Positions 52,225-62,864 of a DNA stretch of 64,000 bases are shown one piece after another. The notes beneath the pieces are model-generated. The model had not been told where the DNA came from and made no database searches. It saw only the letters and a list, made by a program, of their open reading frames with translations. A program made the position numbers and the translations under genes. The stretch covers positions 23,704,936-23,768,935 of the forward strand of contig NC_058195.1 of NCBI RefSeq assembly GCF_907165205.1, in the 5' to 3' direction. Position 1 is the stretch's first letter; every line of letters starts with the position of its first letter. Source of the DNA: Coccinella septempunctata (lineage: Eukaryota > Arthropoda > Insecta > Coleoptera > Coccinellidae).

Positions 52225-52938
52225 CTAGCACTTTCCGTCAGTTAGCGATCGTGTGAGACTCTGGCTTCTTCGACAGTCGTGGGAACGGCTTCGGCTACCA
52301 TTTCTCCTGGGTCGGTGCTGTGCTGCCAGCTCTGCTCGCAGGGTTGCTATCTCCAGTTTCAGTCCTAAGACCATTTGCTCCAACTTCCTATTGATGACGG
52401 CCTCTATGTTGGTTGTCTCTGCTATCTGGTGGACGATAGGTCGGGAGGCTTCCATTATATTGTCTACATGGGTTGCCAAGACTTCGAGATTTTTGTCCTT
52501 GATGATGGCCAATGACACCTGGACACACTTGGGTAGCCGGCTCATCCACAGGGATTTCATCAGGGCATCTGGGACGGTTCGATTTGCGAGTTCCTGTAAA
52601 TGACGAAGAAATTGTGATGGCTAACGATCTCCTATTTCCTCTCGTTCCAGTAGGCGGTGGGTCTCCTCTTTTTGGGAGGCACTCAGACGTCGCACCAGCT
52701 CCATCTTCAATTTCTCGTAGGCCCCGTCGGTAGGTGGGTTCATGATTATGTCCTTCACCTCGGCGGCAAATTTTGCTGGCAGGGCTCCTACGATGTAGCC
52801 AAACTCAGTCCGGTCTTGTGTCACTCCGGAGCAAACAAAACTTCCCTCAGCCATGGCAAACCATAATTCGGGATCGGTGGCTACAAAATCGGGCATCCGA
52901 ACGGCGACTCTTGAGACCTGGGCTGCTTCTTGTTCCAT
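52225..52938 (-). pseudogene. Gypsy 1 gag, frameshifted
   Basis: Starts at 52938 with MEQEAAQVSRVAVRMPDFVA, then DPELWFAMAEGSFVCSGVTQ, FGYIVGALPAKFAAEVKDII and YEKLKMELVRRLSASQKEET, a Gag capsid layout common in insect Gypsy elements (PELWF, AEVKDII and YEKLK signatures). A shift near 52600 is followed by SRLPKCVQVSLAIIKDKNLE, EAVINRKLEQMVLGL and an Arg/Ser-rich C-terminus (RPRRNGSRSRSHDCRR). No zinc knuckle is seen. Gag would form the particle. Confidence 0.87.
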
Positions 52939-52960
52939 TTCTCTTCGGGGCTTCTTTTTC

Positions 52961-52979
52961 GATCACGTCGGGGTCACCA
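52961..52979 (-). promoter_or_regulatory. Primer-binding site, tRNA-Trp type
   Basis: The minus strand reads TGGTGACCCCGACGTGATC, seven bases after the LTR end. From memory, this is complementary to the 3' end of eukaryotic tRNA-Trp, which ends ...CACGTCGGGGTCACCA. It is where minus-strand DNA synthesis would start. Confidence 0.85.
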
Positions 52980-52986
52980 ATTTAAG

Positions 52987-53308
52987 TTAAGTAGTCTGTT
53001 GAGCTGGAACTATCGTTAGTTTTGCAGGGAAGAGGGAATTGAAATAAAATATTCCAACAGAATATCACAGTGTTTATTCAACCCAACTTTATGAGGGTTG
53101 TCCTAAAGAGTAAAGTATATGCGATGTCGTTTTAACAAGAACGAATTTGTTTCGCCCTAATGTGCGGTCACTGTTGACGTCCGGGATGCAGGCTCGGAAT
53201 GCAGGTCAAGTGTCGCCCTGTATGTTAATTGTTAACAGATGTGTTGGGACCGCACGTCTCGAGTAGCTGGAGTGGTTTTGAGAAAAACCTTTTGTGTGCA
53301 GGCTTGGA
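52987..53308 (-). repeat. 5' LTR of Gypsy element 1 (about 322 bp)
   Basis: Fuller copy of the LTR at 44841-46029. It includes the segment CGTTAGTTTTGCAGGGAAGA...CCAACTTTATGAGG that the other copy has lost, and the undisturbed CCCTAATGTG target of the Harbinger insertion. Confidence 0.88.
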
Positions 53309-53384
53309 ATGCGGAAGCGATATGCGTAATTTTCTTAGCTTGTGTTCGTCTGTCTCGATCGCTGAATCTGAATCTGAATGTTAA

Positions 53385-54840
53385 TTGTTTTTTTTTATAG
53401 CAGGGGGAATCTGCGACCGTGAAAACACGGGGCTCTATCTCTCGTCCAGAGGAACCCATTTCTAGGGAACACTGTGGGGTTACTCACTCTTCCGAGTTCG
53501 CGACCCACTAAACCTAACCTGCTTTTTTTGGTTCCGGGCATTTGCCTATAAACCATTTATCCCTTAATCGGTTAATTTCTTCTTGCACATTGTCATGCTA
53601 GGGTTTTCATGTTCGTCCATTTCGGATATCTCTTCTTGGTATAGTTTTAATAAGTTTCCGTACTCATTTTGATCTCTCCTCAATTGATCTCGCGGTCTCC
53701 TTTTGTAAATTCTCACTCTTCCTCTGTCTTCCTCCGGATCGTAGCCCACTAGTCTCCTGAGTTCTTCGTTTGGATGTTCCTTCGCTGTTTCGAATAACTT
53801 TTCAGCTTCCCTCTTCATAAATTCAGTGATGGTTTCCCACTTCAAATCTCGATATATCTGTTTCTTCCTGACAAACCAAGGCGCATCTATGGCACATCGT
53901 AGTAGCTTGTTTTCTGTTGCCTGAATTCTTTGTATATGGCTCTTTGCCGCGAATCCCCTAGCACCTGATCCATAAGTCAGTTGCGGTCTAGCAACGGATT
54001 TGATTCTTTTCAATTTTGTCTCATTTGACATGTGGCTCTTTCTACCTTTCAGCGGGTAGAGCATATTCTTCGCTGCCTTGGTTTTGTTGTACTGACCCTT
54101 GAGGCACCCCTGCTTCCATATATCTGGTTGTGGAGTTTTCTCCCTCCACTTTCACGTAGAATCTTCTGTTCCTCAAATATTCCTAATCAACTTGCACAGT
54201 TTCATTGAATATCCAGCATATCTCATTTTGTAAATCAATCCTTCATGCCATACTCTGTCGAATGTTCTGGCGACATCTAGTAGTACAAGACCTGTTGCTT
54301 GTTTATGTTGGAATCCTTCTGTTATGTATTCTGTGAGTCTCAGTAATTGCTGTTCAGTTGAGTATCTCTTCTGAATCCGAATTGCTCTACTGGAATGAGA
54401 TTCAGATCTTCAGTTTCTTCTGTAAGCCTCCTAGCGATTACCCTTTCTACTACTTTTCCTAGGGAGGACAATATACTTATCGGCCTGTAGTTTTGGGGGA
54501 ATTTTTTATCTTTGCCTGGTTTGTTGAACATTATGACTTTTGCAGTTTTCCACTTTTCCGGATAGTGTTCAGTCCTCATTATACCGTTTGCAATATTTGT
54601 GAGAGCAGCTATACCTTTTCTAGGTAATTTCTTCAACATAGCATTCGTTATTTTATCAATTCCGGGAGCTTTTCTATTTTTCAAGCTTCTGATTATCTCT
54701 TTCATTTCAAATGGAGAAGTTGGTTTTTCTATTTTGTCGTCTACTGGTGGTTCGTCCATTTCTTCTTCGTGATTCTCTACTAGTTCTTCCAGATCGTCAT
54801 TATCGTCATCAGGTCTGATATTATGCAAATAAAAACTTAT
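53385..54840 (-). pseudogene. Jockey-type LINE ORF2, internally deleted
   Basis: From 54828 the minus strand reads FEMKEIIRSLKNRKAPGIDK, KTAKVIMFNKPGKDKKFPQN and YRPISILSSLGKVVERVIAR, then QFGFRRDTQ. After shifts come DVARTFDRVWHEGLIYKMRY, FYVKVEGENS and EAGVPQGSV. At about 54088 it jumps to KNMLYPLKGRKSHMSNETKL, QLTYGSGARGFAAKSHIQRI and KLLRCAIDAPWFVRKKQIYR. The stretch with the catalytic YADD is therefore deleted. The 3' UTR ends in an A-rich tail at about 53390 next to GAATCTGAATCTG. It is also 5'-truncated. RT of the Jockey clade by wording. Confidence 0.87.
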
Positions 54841-54964
54841 TTTATGAACCTTCCTGATTCATATCCTTTTATATTCAAAAATGCTTTCTATATTATATAT
54901 TCCTTCTGTGCTACAATAGACCGTTGGTCGCGGTGGCAGGTTTGGGTTAGTCCGTCCAACACAC
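54841..54964. other. Short AT-rich stretch between LINE and Gypsy 2
   Basis: No coding. By position it could be 3' non-coding or LTR sequence of Gypsy element 2. Confidence 0.35.
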
Positions 54965-57953
54965 TCAGCAATCAGTATATATTCCTTTAATTGCACCAGT
55001 ATTCAAATCTTTCAATAGATAACTGTTCACAGGATGTTCTGTTTCAACTCTATATGGTCCATCAAATGGAAATAAGAATTTAGCACATCTATTTTCTCTT
55101 CTGTTAGATACCCTCAATGTTTTAACTATTACTAAATCTCCTTTTTTGAATTTTGTTTTCTTTTTATTTATTTTTTTCATTTTCTTCAAAAATTTAGTTG
55201 CATTCATTTCCATTCTTCTATTGACTTCATTCACAATCTCTTGATATTGTCTGTTGTTTTCAAATTCCCATTTCCTTAAGGTTTTCCTTAGGTAATTCAT
55301 TTTTCATCAATACTATTGCGCATTCTTCAGTATTCGTATTCGGCACACAATTCATGAATTTCTCCACTTTATGTAAATTATTTTCCCATTCTGTGTGGTC
55401 ATCAGGATTTATAATTCTCAAAAATTTTATTACTTCTCGTATATATCTCTCTGCTGGATTAGCAGCAGGATGTCGAATACTTGTAAATCTTAATTGTATT
55501 TCATTTTCACTGCAAAACCTTTCAAATCTTTCATTTCTGAAATATGTGGCATTATCAAGTATACAAGCCTTAACTGCTCCCAACTCGTCCATATATTGTC
55601 TGAATTTTCTTTTTATTTCTTCACAATTTGTTCTTTTACATGGATACAATTTAACGTACTTCGAAAAAATATCCAAAATCACTAAAATATGTCTATTTCC
55701 ACTTTTGCTTGGTATCAGATCACTCAGAAAATCAATTGCTACTAAATCTAATGGATTATTTGCTGTTATTTTTTTGTTTGATTAGTATTTGTTCTATTTT
55801 TGTTCTTGCTTAATTGACATATTCTACATGTAGATGTTATTTCCTTCGCTAATCGCTGGTCATGCTTTGTGATGTAGTTTTCTCTGAATAACAACCATAA
55901 CTTCCTTGATCCGATATGTCCATATTCCTCATGTAGATATTTTAAAATTCTTCTGCATAAGTCTTCTGTAATAACATATAATTCTTTATTTTGTTCTTTC
56001 TTTAAATATATTTCATTTTTCAATTGGCATTTTTGTTTTTCTTTATCTTCTAATTGTTGCTGTGACTCAATAATCATATCTGAAGAAAAAATTCCATCTG
56101 CATCTTTCATTACATTGATCCCTATATATTTTTGATTAACCTTTTTTTGGTTTCCTTCTCTTGATAATATATCTGGAATCACATTTGATTTTCCTGGTAT
56201 ATGTCGAATTTCAAAATCATACTCTTGTAGTAAAAGAGCCCATCTATGTATTCTGCTATTTCCAAATCTATTCTTCAATATGTTTGTGAGTGCTGAATGA
56301 TCTGTTTCTATATAGAATTTATCACCCAGTAAATAAAACCTCAATTTTTTTTATATCAAATATGATACTTGCTAATTCTAATTCGGATACACTATAATTT
56401 TTCTCATATGGTTTTGTGATTCTTGAAATAAAACATATTGGGACCTCCTTATCTTGATATTTTTGAAATAACACACCTGCAAATTTTTCTTTTGATGCAT
56501 CCGTTTTTAATATAAAAGGATAGTCATAATTGGGATGAAATACTTTCAATTGTTGAGTTAATGTTTTTTTTAATTCTTCAAATGCCATGTTTCTTTCATC
56601 ATTCCATTTCCCTTTTACACCTTTCTTTGAAAGTTCTATCAATTTTATTTCCTTCTGACTTAAATTTGGAACCAATCTTTTGAAATAATTAATCATTCCT
56701 AAAAATCCCCTTAACGTTTTCAAATTCTTGGGTGTCTTATATTCTTGAATTGCTTTCATCTTGTCATCGTCCATTTCCAGTCCCTCTTGATCTACTTTAT
56801 ATCCTAAATATGTGATTTGCTCTTGATAAAATTTACATTTTTCCAAATTAAGTTTTAATCCTGCTTCTTCTAATTCCTTCAATACAATTTCAATATGTTT
56901 CAAATGTTCCACTTCATTATCTGAGAAAACCGATATATCATCCACATAATGTAAGATAAAGTCTTCATATTTGTCAAAAATCTGATGTAGTGCTCGAACT
57001 AATGCTGAACATGCACTCTGTAAACCAAATGGCACTACTTTAAATCTATAAATAACTCCATCAATGGAAAATCCTGTGTAATCTCTACAATTTTCTGCTA
57101 ATGGAATTAACCAAAAACTTTGCTTCAAATCTATTTTAGAGAAAATTTTGGGTTTTGTAATTCTTCCAAAAATTGCTTCAATTTTCATTGGTGCTTCGTA
57201 TTGTGGTACTGTATACTTGTAAATATTTCTTGCATCTAAAGATAAACGTAATTCTCCATTACTCTTCTTCACTACTACTATTGGATTGATGTATCTTGTT
57301 CTACTTTTTTCTATAATTCCATTCTCCAGCATCTTATTAATTTCCTCTGCTACTTCTTTTCTGTATCGATATGGTATTGGATAATTCTTTAATTTGAAAT
57401 TTCCAATTCCTTTTACTTCCAATTTATGAACATAACTTTTTGCTTTTCCATTCCCACTCATCATGATACCTTTATACTTTTTTAATAATTCTTTTATTTC
57501 ATTTTTAATTCTCTCAGGACATGATGGTTCCTTCATTGCCTCTTCTGATATAATATTCAATTGTTTATTTTCTTCTCCTGTTATCAATCCATTTTCATGT
57601 TCAAAATGAATTACTGATGAATTCAGTTGAATTATTCTGTTTTTATAATCAATAATTATCTTGTGTTTTTCTAATTCATCACATCCTATTACCATATCGT
57701 ATTCAATCCCCTTCACCACAAGAAATTGTACCACAATATCTTCCTTCAAATATAAATCTGCTATAATTGAATTGTTCACCTCCATTAATTTTTTTCCATT
57801 AGCACTCATTAAATTTATTTTTGGAATTTTGATTACTTCATTTTCTAATTTCAAATTCTTCACCAAATTATCATTAATTAATGATACTTCCGAACCAGTG
57901 TCTATTAAAGTGGAAACATTTTGGTCTTTGAATTTTCCTCGTAATATAATCAA
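54965..57953 (-). pseudogene. Ty3/Gypsy element 2 pol: protease, RT, RNase H, integrase
   Basis: A 543-codon frame from 57953 contains protease (VSTLIDTGSEVSLINDNLVK, DTG; DMVIGCDELEKH), RT (RLSLDARNIYKYTVPQYEAP, FSKIDLKQSFWLIPLAENCR, VVPFGLQSACSALVRAL, FILHYVDDISVFSDNEVEHL with catalytic YVDD) and the start of RNase H (FILKTDASKEKFAGVLFQKY). A shift in a T run at about 56340 leads to DHSALTNILKNRFGN and IPDILSR, then the integrase HHCC domain (YLHEEYGHIGSRKLW, CRICQLSKNKN). A second shift at about 55770 precedes the DDE core (VAIDFLSDL, CILDNATYFRNERFERF, NPAERYIREVIKFL) and the GPYRVE C-terminal domain. Gag is missing because element 3 interrupts it at 57973. Confidence 0.92.
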
Positions 57954-57973
57954 TTTGAAATTTTCTTGTGTAT

Positions 57974-60283
57974 TGTGACGAGGCAGATTTTACCCCGCCA
58001 CGAGAAGGAAATTTCTCTACCGATACTTTCTCAATAGGACCTGACAATCGAAGTATTTCGGAAGAAAACCGTTAAATTATCATAGGGGGGATTTACCGAT
58101 TGATTTCATGTCATTGTTTTCCACCGACCAGTCCCATATTTGTAGCGGAGACCGAATATATCTTGTTTTCAGAATTCATATATTTTAGAATTCTTTCCGT
58201 TGAACCGTACTTTTTCTGACTCGAAAAAGGTCTTTCAACTTGTTCCGTTTTTCCTTCTCTTCAATTGTTTCTGTCTCTTTCCGAGCCCGTTGATTTACCG
58301 AACAATTTGAGTTTATCCAATGGGGGACTGAGTTACCCATGGTGGGGACAATTTTCCGGGGTACCTACTTCTTCGAGTTCCGTCGCTGAAGGTCAAGATC
58401 AGTATGAATCGTGATTGAGAGTTGAACGAGTGAGGTGATTGTCAAGTGAAAACCGTACTTACGAGACACCAAGGAATTTCTAAGGCAAGTGATATTTGAA
58501 AATATTACCGCTTCATTGCACCTTTATGGAATAATATTCTCTCTAGACTTGTGCTTGGCTGAAAACCGTTAGCTAACCATTTCCTGCTGTATATAGCTTT
58601 CCGTTACCGTAGGGTAGCATTTGGGTCCCAGGAGGACGTTGGGCCCCCCTGATTTTTCCGATTCCTGAATATTTGACCGTTTCATCCCGATTTCCAACCG
58701 TTTGAATTATAGTTATAGGTTAGATTCGCCGAGCATAGAGTTGGGATTCCATAACCGTCAAATACCCTCACCGCCGGACTCTGTGGCCGCTGTTTGACAG
58801 TCAGCCAGCTTGAGGTCACCGAGAGAGAGAGAGAGAGACCGAAGGACACCGGATCATAGACAAACCACCGAGACAGAGATAGAGGGCGTACCCCGGTGAA
58901 CTGGTGTTTTTAAATTTTGACCTGACTGAATTCCGTTTATTATTTTTAAAACCGTTCGTACTTCTCAATCAATTGTGTCTTGCCTTAGTGGAAATATTTT
59001 TCCGAAACCGTGCATGTTTCTTTACACTTATTTTAATTGAGACTTGACTTACTTCCGTATATTTTTCCGAAACCGTGCATGTTTCTTTGCACTTAGTTTA
59101 ATTGAAACTTGACTTACTTCCGTATATTTTTCCGAAACCGTGCATGTTTCTTTGCACTTAGTTTAATTGAAACTTGACTTACTTCCGCATATTTTTCCGA
59201 AACCGTGCATGTTTCTTTGCACTTAGTTTAATTGAAACTTGACTTACGTCCGTATATTTTTCCGAAACCGTGCATGTTTCTATGCACTTAGTTTAATTGA
59301 AACTTGACTTACTTCCGTATATTTTTCCGAAACCGTGCATGTTTCTTTGCACTTAGTTTAATTGAAACTTGACTTACTTCCGTATATTTTTCCGAAACCG
59401 TGCATGTTTCTTTGCACTTAGTTTGATTGAGACTTGACTTACTTCCATATATTTTTCCGAAACCGTGCATGTTTCTTTGCACTTAGTTTGATTGAAACTT
59501 GACTTACTTCCGTATATTTTTCCGAAACCGTGCATGTTTCTTTGCACTTAGTTTGATTGAAACTTGACTTACTTCCGTATATTTTTCCGAAACCGTGCAT
59601 GTTTCTTTGCACTTAGTTTAATTGAAACTTGACTTACCTCCGTATATTTTTCCGAAACCGTGCATGTTTCTTTGCACTTAGTTTAATTGAAACTTGACTT
59701 ACTTCCGTATATTTTTCCGAAACCGTGCATGTTTCTTTGCACTTAGTTTAATTGAAACTTGACTTACTTCCGTATATTTTTCCGAAACCGTGCATGTTTC
59801 TTTGCACTTAGTTTAGTTGAGACTTGACTTACTTCCGTATATTTCCGAAACCGTCCATTTTCCTGAAGTGAAATTTTGCCAGCCGTCCTGCGCCGACCAG
59901 ACACAGCCGTTGACGTCCACGATTTGGTCTACCTGTATATTTTCTTTTGTGTACAGTTTATTTTGATAGAAATAAATAGTTGAATATTTATTTTTGTTGC
60001 CAATTATTTTGCCAGTGAGAGTCTATTTATTAAATCAGTTTCATCTAAGAGTTTAGTTAGAAGAGGTAAGTACTCTTTCTGACGCCTAAAGACCGTTGAA
60101 AAGCAGACACTTAGAAGACGCTACCGCCCTAGTCTTCATCGATACCCTTCTCCACTGATACTCAAGTCTACCCGGGCTCTCCAATTCTTTGGAGATTCTG
60201 TGAGAGACGTGGGGTTTGACTGATTGCCCCACTGGCGCCCGAGCAACCGTACGGAGCTGCCAGAGTACGAAAAGTCTATCACA
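57974..60283 (+). repeat. 5' LTR of LTR element 3 (2,310 bp), ACCG-rich
   Basis: Begins TGTGACGAGG and ends ATCACA two bases before a primer-binding site, so the ends are the inverted pair TGTGA/TCACA. It contains a 65-bp tandem array (58970-59858), AATAAA at 59971, and ACCG words throughout. The long LTR would hold promoter and polyadenylation signals. Its insertion separates Gypsy 2 pol from its gag. The 3' LTR is not in the window. Confidence 0.82.
58970..59858 (+). repeat. 65-bp tandem array, about 13.5 units, each with a hairpin
   Basis: The unit runs GACTTACTTCCGTATATTTT, TCCGAAACCGTGCATGTTTC, TTTGCACTTAGTTTAATTGA, AACTT. Period is 65 bp (for example 59111 and 59176), with 13 full GTGCATGTTTCT words and a final partial unit. 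Each unit contains GTGCA-TGTTTCTT-TGCAC, a 5-bp stem with 8-base loop, and one AACCG. Units differ by only a few bases, so the array is young or homogenised. Confidence 0.95.
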
Positions 60284-60303
60284 TCTGGCGCCCGAGCAGG
60301 GAC
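60233..60303 (+). promoter_or_regulatory. Primer-binding site (tRNA-Lys type) with an upstream partial duplicate
   Basis: TGGCGCCCGAGCAGGGAC at 60286-60303 follows the LTR end by two bases and resembles the tRNA-Lys primer site TGGCGCCCGAACAGGGAC with one difference. A 13-base match, TGGCGCCCGAGCA, also occurs at 60233-60245, inside the LTR end. The downstream one is taken as functional because of the TCACA terminus. Confidence 0.75.
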
Positions 60304-60456
60304 TTCTGCTGTTTTGTGAGTAGTTCCTGTTACCGTAACCGTACCGTTTTCTTTAAATACTCTTCGCTGGCAAATTGGTAACCGTTCTTTGTTTCTGGCA
60401 TATATCCGTATAGTACATATTGTAAATCTTTCTTCTGAGTTTCTGGTACCCTGAAA

Positions 60457-62220
60457 ATGGATGTCAACCGACTGAAAAGTGACGAACTTACGTGGGAGTT
60501 AGAGGCAAGAGGCTGCACCGTGGGACACACCGTTCAGGAGAAAAGAGCTCAACTGAGAAGGGCCATCCATTCCGACATACCGTTCATTCCAAGAAATGAA
60601 ATTGACCAGGCACAGGAAATTGGGGTTTGTGGTGCCAAGTTGTTCGACTTGATGGGAGAGATATGTAAGTACGATTTTAATAATAGAGACAATGAGTTGC
60701 AGCGCATCAGGAGCCGGCTACTGCACGTTCAAGGCCGACTGAGAAGTCTATCTCCGGAAGCTGTCAGTCTGCTTCACAAGAAAACCGAGCTGGAGCACTC
60801 TCTGAAGATGGCTATGAGATTGCTGGAGAATACTCACTGGTTAGGTGGTATTCCAGGGAACCTGTCAGCCGGAACACCGTCGCTGATTGACCAGGAATTA
60901 CCGGACTGCGCATCTAGACTTGGTCCAGGTCTGATTCCGTGCTCAACCACCGTTGGAGAAGCAGACTTGTTGAATTTGGGAGAAGATTGTGACATATCCC
61001 GACCGACCACTCATGATGACCGGCTGCAGCAAAACCGACAAGAAGTTTGCAGATTAATAACCGAACAAATTGAACGTACTTTTTTGCAGAAACAACCTTC
61101 ATACCACCGACCGCCCGCCGACATCCTCCCATTTACCGTTGAACAAGCACTGCCAACCGACCGAACCAGTGAGGAAAACAGACCGCTAATAACATCCCCT
61201 GAGTCAAGGCGATTAACGAGGGAGTTTGCCGAATCAACCAGGAGAGTTTCATTTGCGTCATCTCCTACCGATACCGCTGGGATGAGAGAAGTGAGAAGCG
61301 ACGTACCGACGACCAAGGAAGCCGAACTGACGACCGAATACCCGCCGATGAAACCGCCGAAAACCACCGACCATTCCATCGTTCCTACCGTTCCTGTGTG
61401 GAAATGGAACCTGACGTTCGATGGGTCAAGCAGTGTGACCTCATTCCTGGAGGAGGCTGAGTATCTTGCCGAGGCTAGAAAGGTGAGCCACGAACAGTTA
61501 TTCGAGTCAATATACGAGCTGTTACGTAGGGATGCAAGAGACTGGTACATTCCCCGGAGAGGCACCTTCACCGACTAGACCGACTTCAAGGAACAACTCC
61601 GAGAGGCCTTTCTTCCTCCCGACTACGAGGACATCCTTTTGGAGGAAATCAAGAAACGCACTCAAGGAACCGATGAACGACTCTTGTTGTATGTAACTCG
61701 AATGCAAAATCTGTTTCAGAAGCTAACCGTAAAGCGACCGACCGAGGAAGAACAGGTGAATATCATCCGACGACGTTTACTGCCAGAACTGCAAACCGCC
61801 CTGGCCTTCCAACCGACTTCAACCATAGAAGAACTGCTCCGAAAAGGAAAAGTTTTTGAATTGGTCAAATGGCAAACCGCTAACTATGCTTCGCCACCGA
61901 TCCAAAAGAGTCTCATCAACGAACCGCATCTTACCTTCCGAAATTCCCCACCGAACGTCAAACCGATCGGAATGCACCTGAACACTCCGAACCGCACCGA
62001 CCCGTCTGAAAAACCGAAAGTAGCTCAGAGCTCTGCAACACCCCAGCGACAGGATGAACCGAAAAAGCCGAACCGACCGTCAACCGAACCCCAGTGCTGG
62101 AGATGTGGTGGCAAGGGTCATCTCCGAGCACAATGCACCTCGAAACCGCTGCTGTTCTGCTCTCGATGTGGTAAGAGGGGTGTCATGTCTAGGGATTGTA
62201 AGTGTCCGTTAAACTACTAA
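60457..62220 (+). pseudogene. Gag of LTR element 3, one in-frame stop
   Basis: Start ATG at 60457 (MDVNRLKSDELTWELEARGC), a SAP-like or coiled-coil N-terminal part, a Pro/Thr-rich linker, then the capsid-like region WNLTFDGSSSVTSFLEEAEY, LFESIYELLRRDARDWYI. A TAG at 61576-61578 interrupts FTD-TDFKEQLREAFLPPDY, where the family usually has Trp, so it is probably a point mutation. The same frame continues VTRMQNLFQKLTVKRPTEEE, RLLPELQTALAFQPTSTIEE and two zinc knuckles: CWRCGGKGHLRAQC (canonical CCHC) and CSRCGKRGVMSRDC (His lost). Gag would package the RNA. ACCG words are dense throughout, in all frames. Confidence 0.88.
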
Positions 62221-62864
62221 GGAACTGTCCGAAACCGGGGATCCGTCAGTTCCAAGCAACCCCATCCTCGGTCCATGAGAAAGAAAAACCTACCGATTAC
62301 CGTCCGATAATTAATGTTTTTATAGGAGACAAGGAGTTCCCAGCACTGTTGGACACCGGAGCCACCAGGTCCTTTATCAGCAGTGAAGTGGCCGCCTACT
62401 GCAGGGTAGTGGGTATAACACCGAATTATGTTAGAGACGTTACCACCACCGTCGCTAACGGAAGTTCTATCCCGATTAAGGAAATGTACACAGCACAGGT
62501 TCAGGTTGGATCCGAAGATATTGAGGCTACGTGGTTGTTAGTTTCAGATTTAACGATCAGTGTAGTACTGGGAATGGATGTACTGAGAGCACACGACTTC
62601 TCCATCAATCTCCAAACCGCCGAATGCTTTCTGAATGGCAGGTCCCTAAAGGACAAGCCCATGACGCAGGAAGAGCAGAATCAGTTACCGTCACCGTTAC
62701 CGTTACCGTCACCGTTACCGTTACCGTCACCGTTACCGTTACCGTTACCGTTACCGTCACCGTTACCGCTACCGTTACCGACCGAAGGAACCATATGCCT
62801 GACCGAGGACAATGTAAGTTGCTCATGGTACAGAAGTAAAATCGAATCCTACAGCGTTTCCTGA
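62202..62864 (+). pseudogene. Aspartic protease of LTR element 3, followed by a hexamer repeat
   Basis: Overlaps the gag end by 19 bases in another frame. It contains YRPIINVFIGDKEFPALLDT and GATRSFISSEVAAY (DTG catalytic motif), then ISVVLGMDVLRAHDFSINLQ (second conserved block). After NQ it enters a Leu-Pro/Ser-Pro run encoded by the TTACCG/TCACCG repeat at 62685-62780 and ends at 62864. The RT that should follow is absent. Confidence 0.85.
62685..62780 (+). repeat. (TTACCG/TCACCG)16 hexanucleotide array
   Basis: Sixteen consecutive hexamers: eleven TTACCG, four TCACCG and one CTACCG. Each contains ACCG, the tetramer enriched across the element. In the protease frame it encodes alternating Leu/Ser and Pro. 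Confidence 0.97.

Larger units (their letters stand above)
44841..53308 (-). mobile_element. Ty3/Gypsy LTR retrotransposon 1, nested host of two other elements
   Basis: Minus-strand order: 5' LTR (53308-52987), primer site, gag (52.94-52.23 kb), protease and RT (52.19-50.85 kb), a LINE insertion (50846-47809), RNase H and integrase (47.80-45.95 kb), 3' LTR. LTR-gag-PR-RT-RH-IN-LTR is the Ty3/Gypsy order. No envelope frame is seen. Several frameshifts show that it is inactive. LTR ends are given by shared similarity; I could not define the target-site duplication. Confidence 0.92.

Noticed and set aside
53232..53459. 75-codon minus-strand frame ending ...DVRSQHIC as a gene
   Set aside because: Its C-terminal end is LTR sequence shared with the end of Gypsy 1 pol; the rest is LTR flank and LINE tail.
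62531..62839. 102-codon Thr-Val repeat protein (and its antisense)
   Set aside because: It is an alternative-frame reading of the TTACCG/TCACCG array within the protease frame.
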